Position numbers and translations under genes: made by a program | Assembly (NCBI GenBank): GCA_963662675.2 | Contig: CAXXHP010000004.1 | Coordinates: forward strand, 1,178,001-1,242,000 | Direction: 5' to 3' | Length of the DNA: 64,000 bases | Source: G963662675 sp963662675 | GTDB taxonomy: Bacteria; Bacteroidota; Bacteroidia; Bacteroidales; Prolixibacteraceae | Shown here: positions 63,095 through 64,000 of the stretch, piece after piece | Layout of the letters: each line of letters opens with the position of its first letter | Numbering within the stretch: the stretch's first letter is position 1 | The notes under the pieces: model-generated | Databases searched by the model: none | What the model saw: only the letters and a program-made list of their open reading frames with translations | What the model was told of the DNA's origin: nothing

Positions 63095-64000
63095 TTATTC
63101 TAAAAATTCTAACTTTCTAAGTATTGCTGCAGCTTTCTCGCTGTAGTAACTATTGCTATCAACTATCTTTTTAAATTTTTCGTGTGCTTTCTTCCTGTTG
63201 TCTGTTTGAATATAGCATAAGGCTGTATACCACTCGGCCTGCTCTACAAAAAGATTATTTTTTAATAGTACAACCTGTTGATAAGAAAGTATCGCCTTAT
63301 CGAACTGATCTTTCTCTTGGTATGCCATACCCGCATAGAAATTACCAACGGCATTAGCCTTGTCTACTGAAAGAATCTCATCAAACAATATGAGTGCTTC
63401 ATCATAATTCTTCGAATTGAATTCATTTAAAGCCAAATTCACTTTATCATCTAGAGTTACGCTTCCAGATCTAAATATACCAGTAGCAGCATATGTCTCA
63501 AAATATTCACTATAAAGCTCGCCATCATTGACTACACTGTTTCTATTAAGAAGTCCTGCAACACTGATGAATAGTATCAAAGATGCAGCAACTGCACTAA
63601 CGGCAAACCTTGATTTTACAAACTTAATCGCAAATGATCTTTCTTTCCGTTTCTCAATAAAAATACCTTTACGAACATCTCCCAACTTGTCGCGCAAACT
63701 AGATATATCTTTTTCAATAATTGCGGCATCAACCTCCATGTGCAAATTCAATTCTGCAGCTAAATCTGGGTTATTCGTTAATTCATTCTCAAAAGAATTC
63801 AACGCATCCTCATTCAACTCATGATTCAAATATTGATCTATCTCTTCAACTTTTCGAGATGTAGAAACTTCGATTTGCTGAATACCCTCAAGATTCTTTC
63901 TAAGATCGATGATATCTGTCTCAGCACATGCGTTATTTATATCTATATGTAAATCTAGATCCTGAGCTAATCCAAAATTCATTTCTAGTTCTCTTTCAAA
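63095..64000 (-). CDS. anti-sigma-like membrane protein with duplicated modules and TPRs, cut off at the right edge
   Basis: The frame is open to base 64000, so the N-terminus is outside; the first visible ATG is at 63982. Numbering from there, residues 48-95 (EEIDQYLNHELNEDALNSF, NPDLAAELNLH, EKDISSLRDKL) resemble the N-terminal part of Bacteroidota anti-sigma/TPR proteins. A second, more degenerate copy covers the first ~35 residues and the codons before the ATG. A membrane helix follows at about 125-145, then two to three TPR units (LNEFNSKNYDEALILFDEIL, AVGNFYAGMAYQEKDQFDKA, NLFVEQAEWYTALCYIQTDN). It is likely to hold TPRs in the periplasm and the modules in the cytoplasm. It could regulate an ECF sigma factor, which is unproven. 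Confidence 0.75.
   Translation of the reverse strand, partial: FERELEMNFGLAQDLDLHIDINNACAETDIIDLRKNLEGIQQIEVSTSRKVEEIDQYLNHELNEDALNSFENELTNNPDLAAELNLHMEVDAAIIEKDISSLRDKLGDVRKGIFIEKRKERSFAIKFVKSRFAVSAVAASLILFISVAGLLNRNSVVNDGELYSEYFETYAATGIFRSGSVTLDDKVNLALNEFNSKNYDEALILFDEILSVDKANAVGNFYAGMAYQEKDQFDKAILSYQQVVLLKNNLFVEQAEWYTALCYIQTDNRKKAHEKFKKIVDSNSYYSEKAAAILRKLEFLE

Overview
The window looks like a chromosomal segment of an AT-rich member of the Bacteroidota, probably class Bacteroidia (a Marinilabiliales-type relative is my guess). The evidence is the gene families: a DUF1501 protein with a type IX secretion tail, DUF4270 and DUF6089 proteins, paired OmpH/Skp proteins next to BamA, a TamB-like protein divergent from tsaD, and LytTR/LytS signalling. 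Several upstream regions also carry the Bacteroidota -7 promoter element TAnnTTTG. NhaD and a complete oxoglutarate dehydrogenase E1-E2 pair would fit a marine or saline-tolerant lifestyle (inference). No phage, transposon, CRISPR array or obvious island is visible; most of the window is housekeeping sequence.

Layout. 1-8.4 kb: a cut-off hypothetical gene, a secreted DUF4038 glycosidase-like protein, rimO and ftsY, a U32 (RlhA-like) RNA hydroxylase, a Gfo/Idh/MocA oxidoreductase and a cytidylate-kinase-like protein. 8.5-9.7 kb: the rpsF-rpsR-rplI operon with a good promoter and terminator. 10-13.8 kb: a HAD phosphatase, an AEC transporter, a COG0523 GTPase and tsaD. 13.9-22 kb: a very large TamB-like protein that seems to start at an ATT codon, NhaD, and an ExbB-ExbD-TonB operon. 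22-26.7 kb: a DUF1800/DUF1501 pair, a small TPR protein, tRNA-Trp and a LutA-like protein. 26.7-34.7 kb: murI, then the envelope cluster CBS protein-nadK-DUF6089-uppS-bamA-ompH-ompH, all on the minus strand. 34.8-40.5 kb: pdxJ with an alpha/beta hydrolase, then a Kelch lipoprotein divergent from a DUF4270 lipoprotein plus outer-membrane protein. 40.9-47 kb: a LytTR/LytS two-component system and sucA-odhB. 47-54 kb: a hydrolase, prfC, a UPF0316 protein, serA and transketolase. 54-64 kb: a candidate small RNA, an ECF sigma factor, guaA, a CtpA protease, pnuC with a stand-alone ribosylnicotinamide kinase, cysK-cysE, a THUMP methyltransferase and a cut-off TPR/anti-sigma-like membrane protein.

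Functional links: BamA, two Skp-like chaperones, TamB, UppS and MurI form an envelope-building set. ExbB-ExbD-TonB energises outer-membrane transport. PnuC plus the kinase, together with NadK, form part of NAD(P) salvage. SerA, CysE and CysK give a serine-to-cysteine route.

Most worth a second look: nine tandem AAAG units directly before the kinase start codon (possible phase variation of nicotinamide riboside salvage); the ATT start of the TamB gene; a short promoter-to-terminator unit at about 54.1-54.2 kb that could be a small RNA; a duplicated anti-sigma-like module at the right edge; and the uncharacterised Kelch/DUF4270/outer-membrane module. Nothing here amounts to a clearly new biological system.
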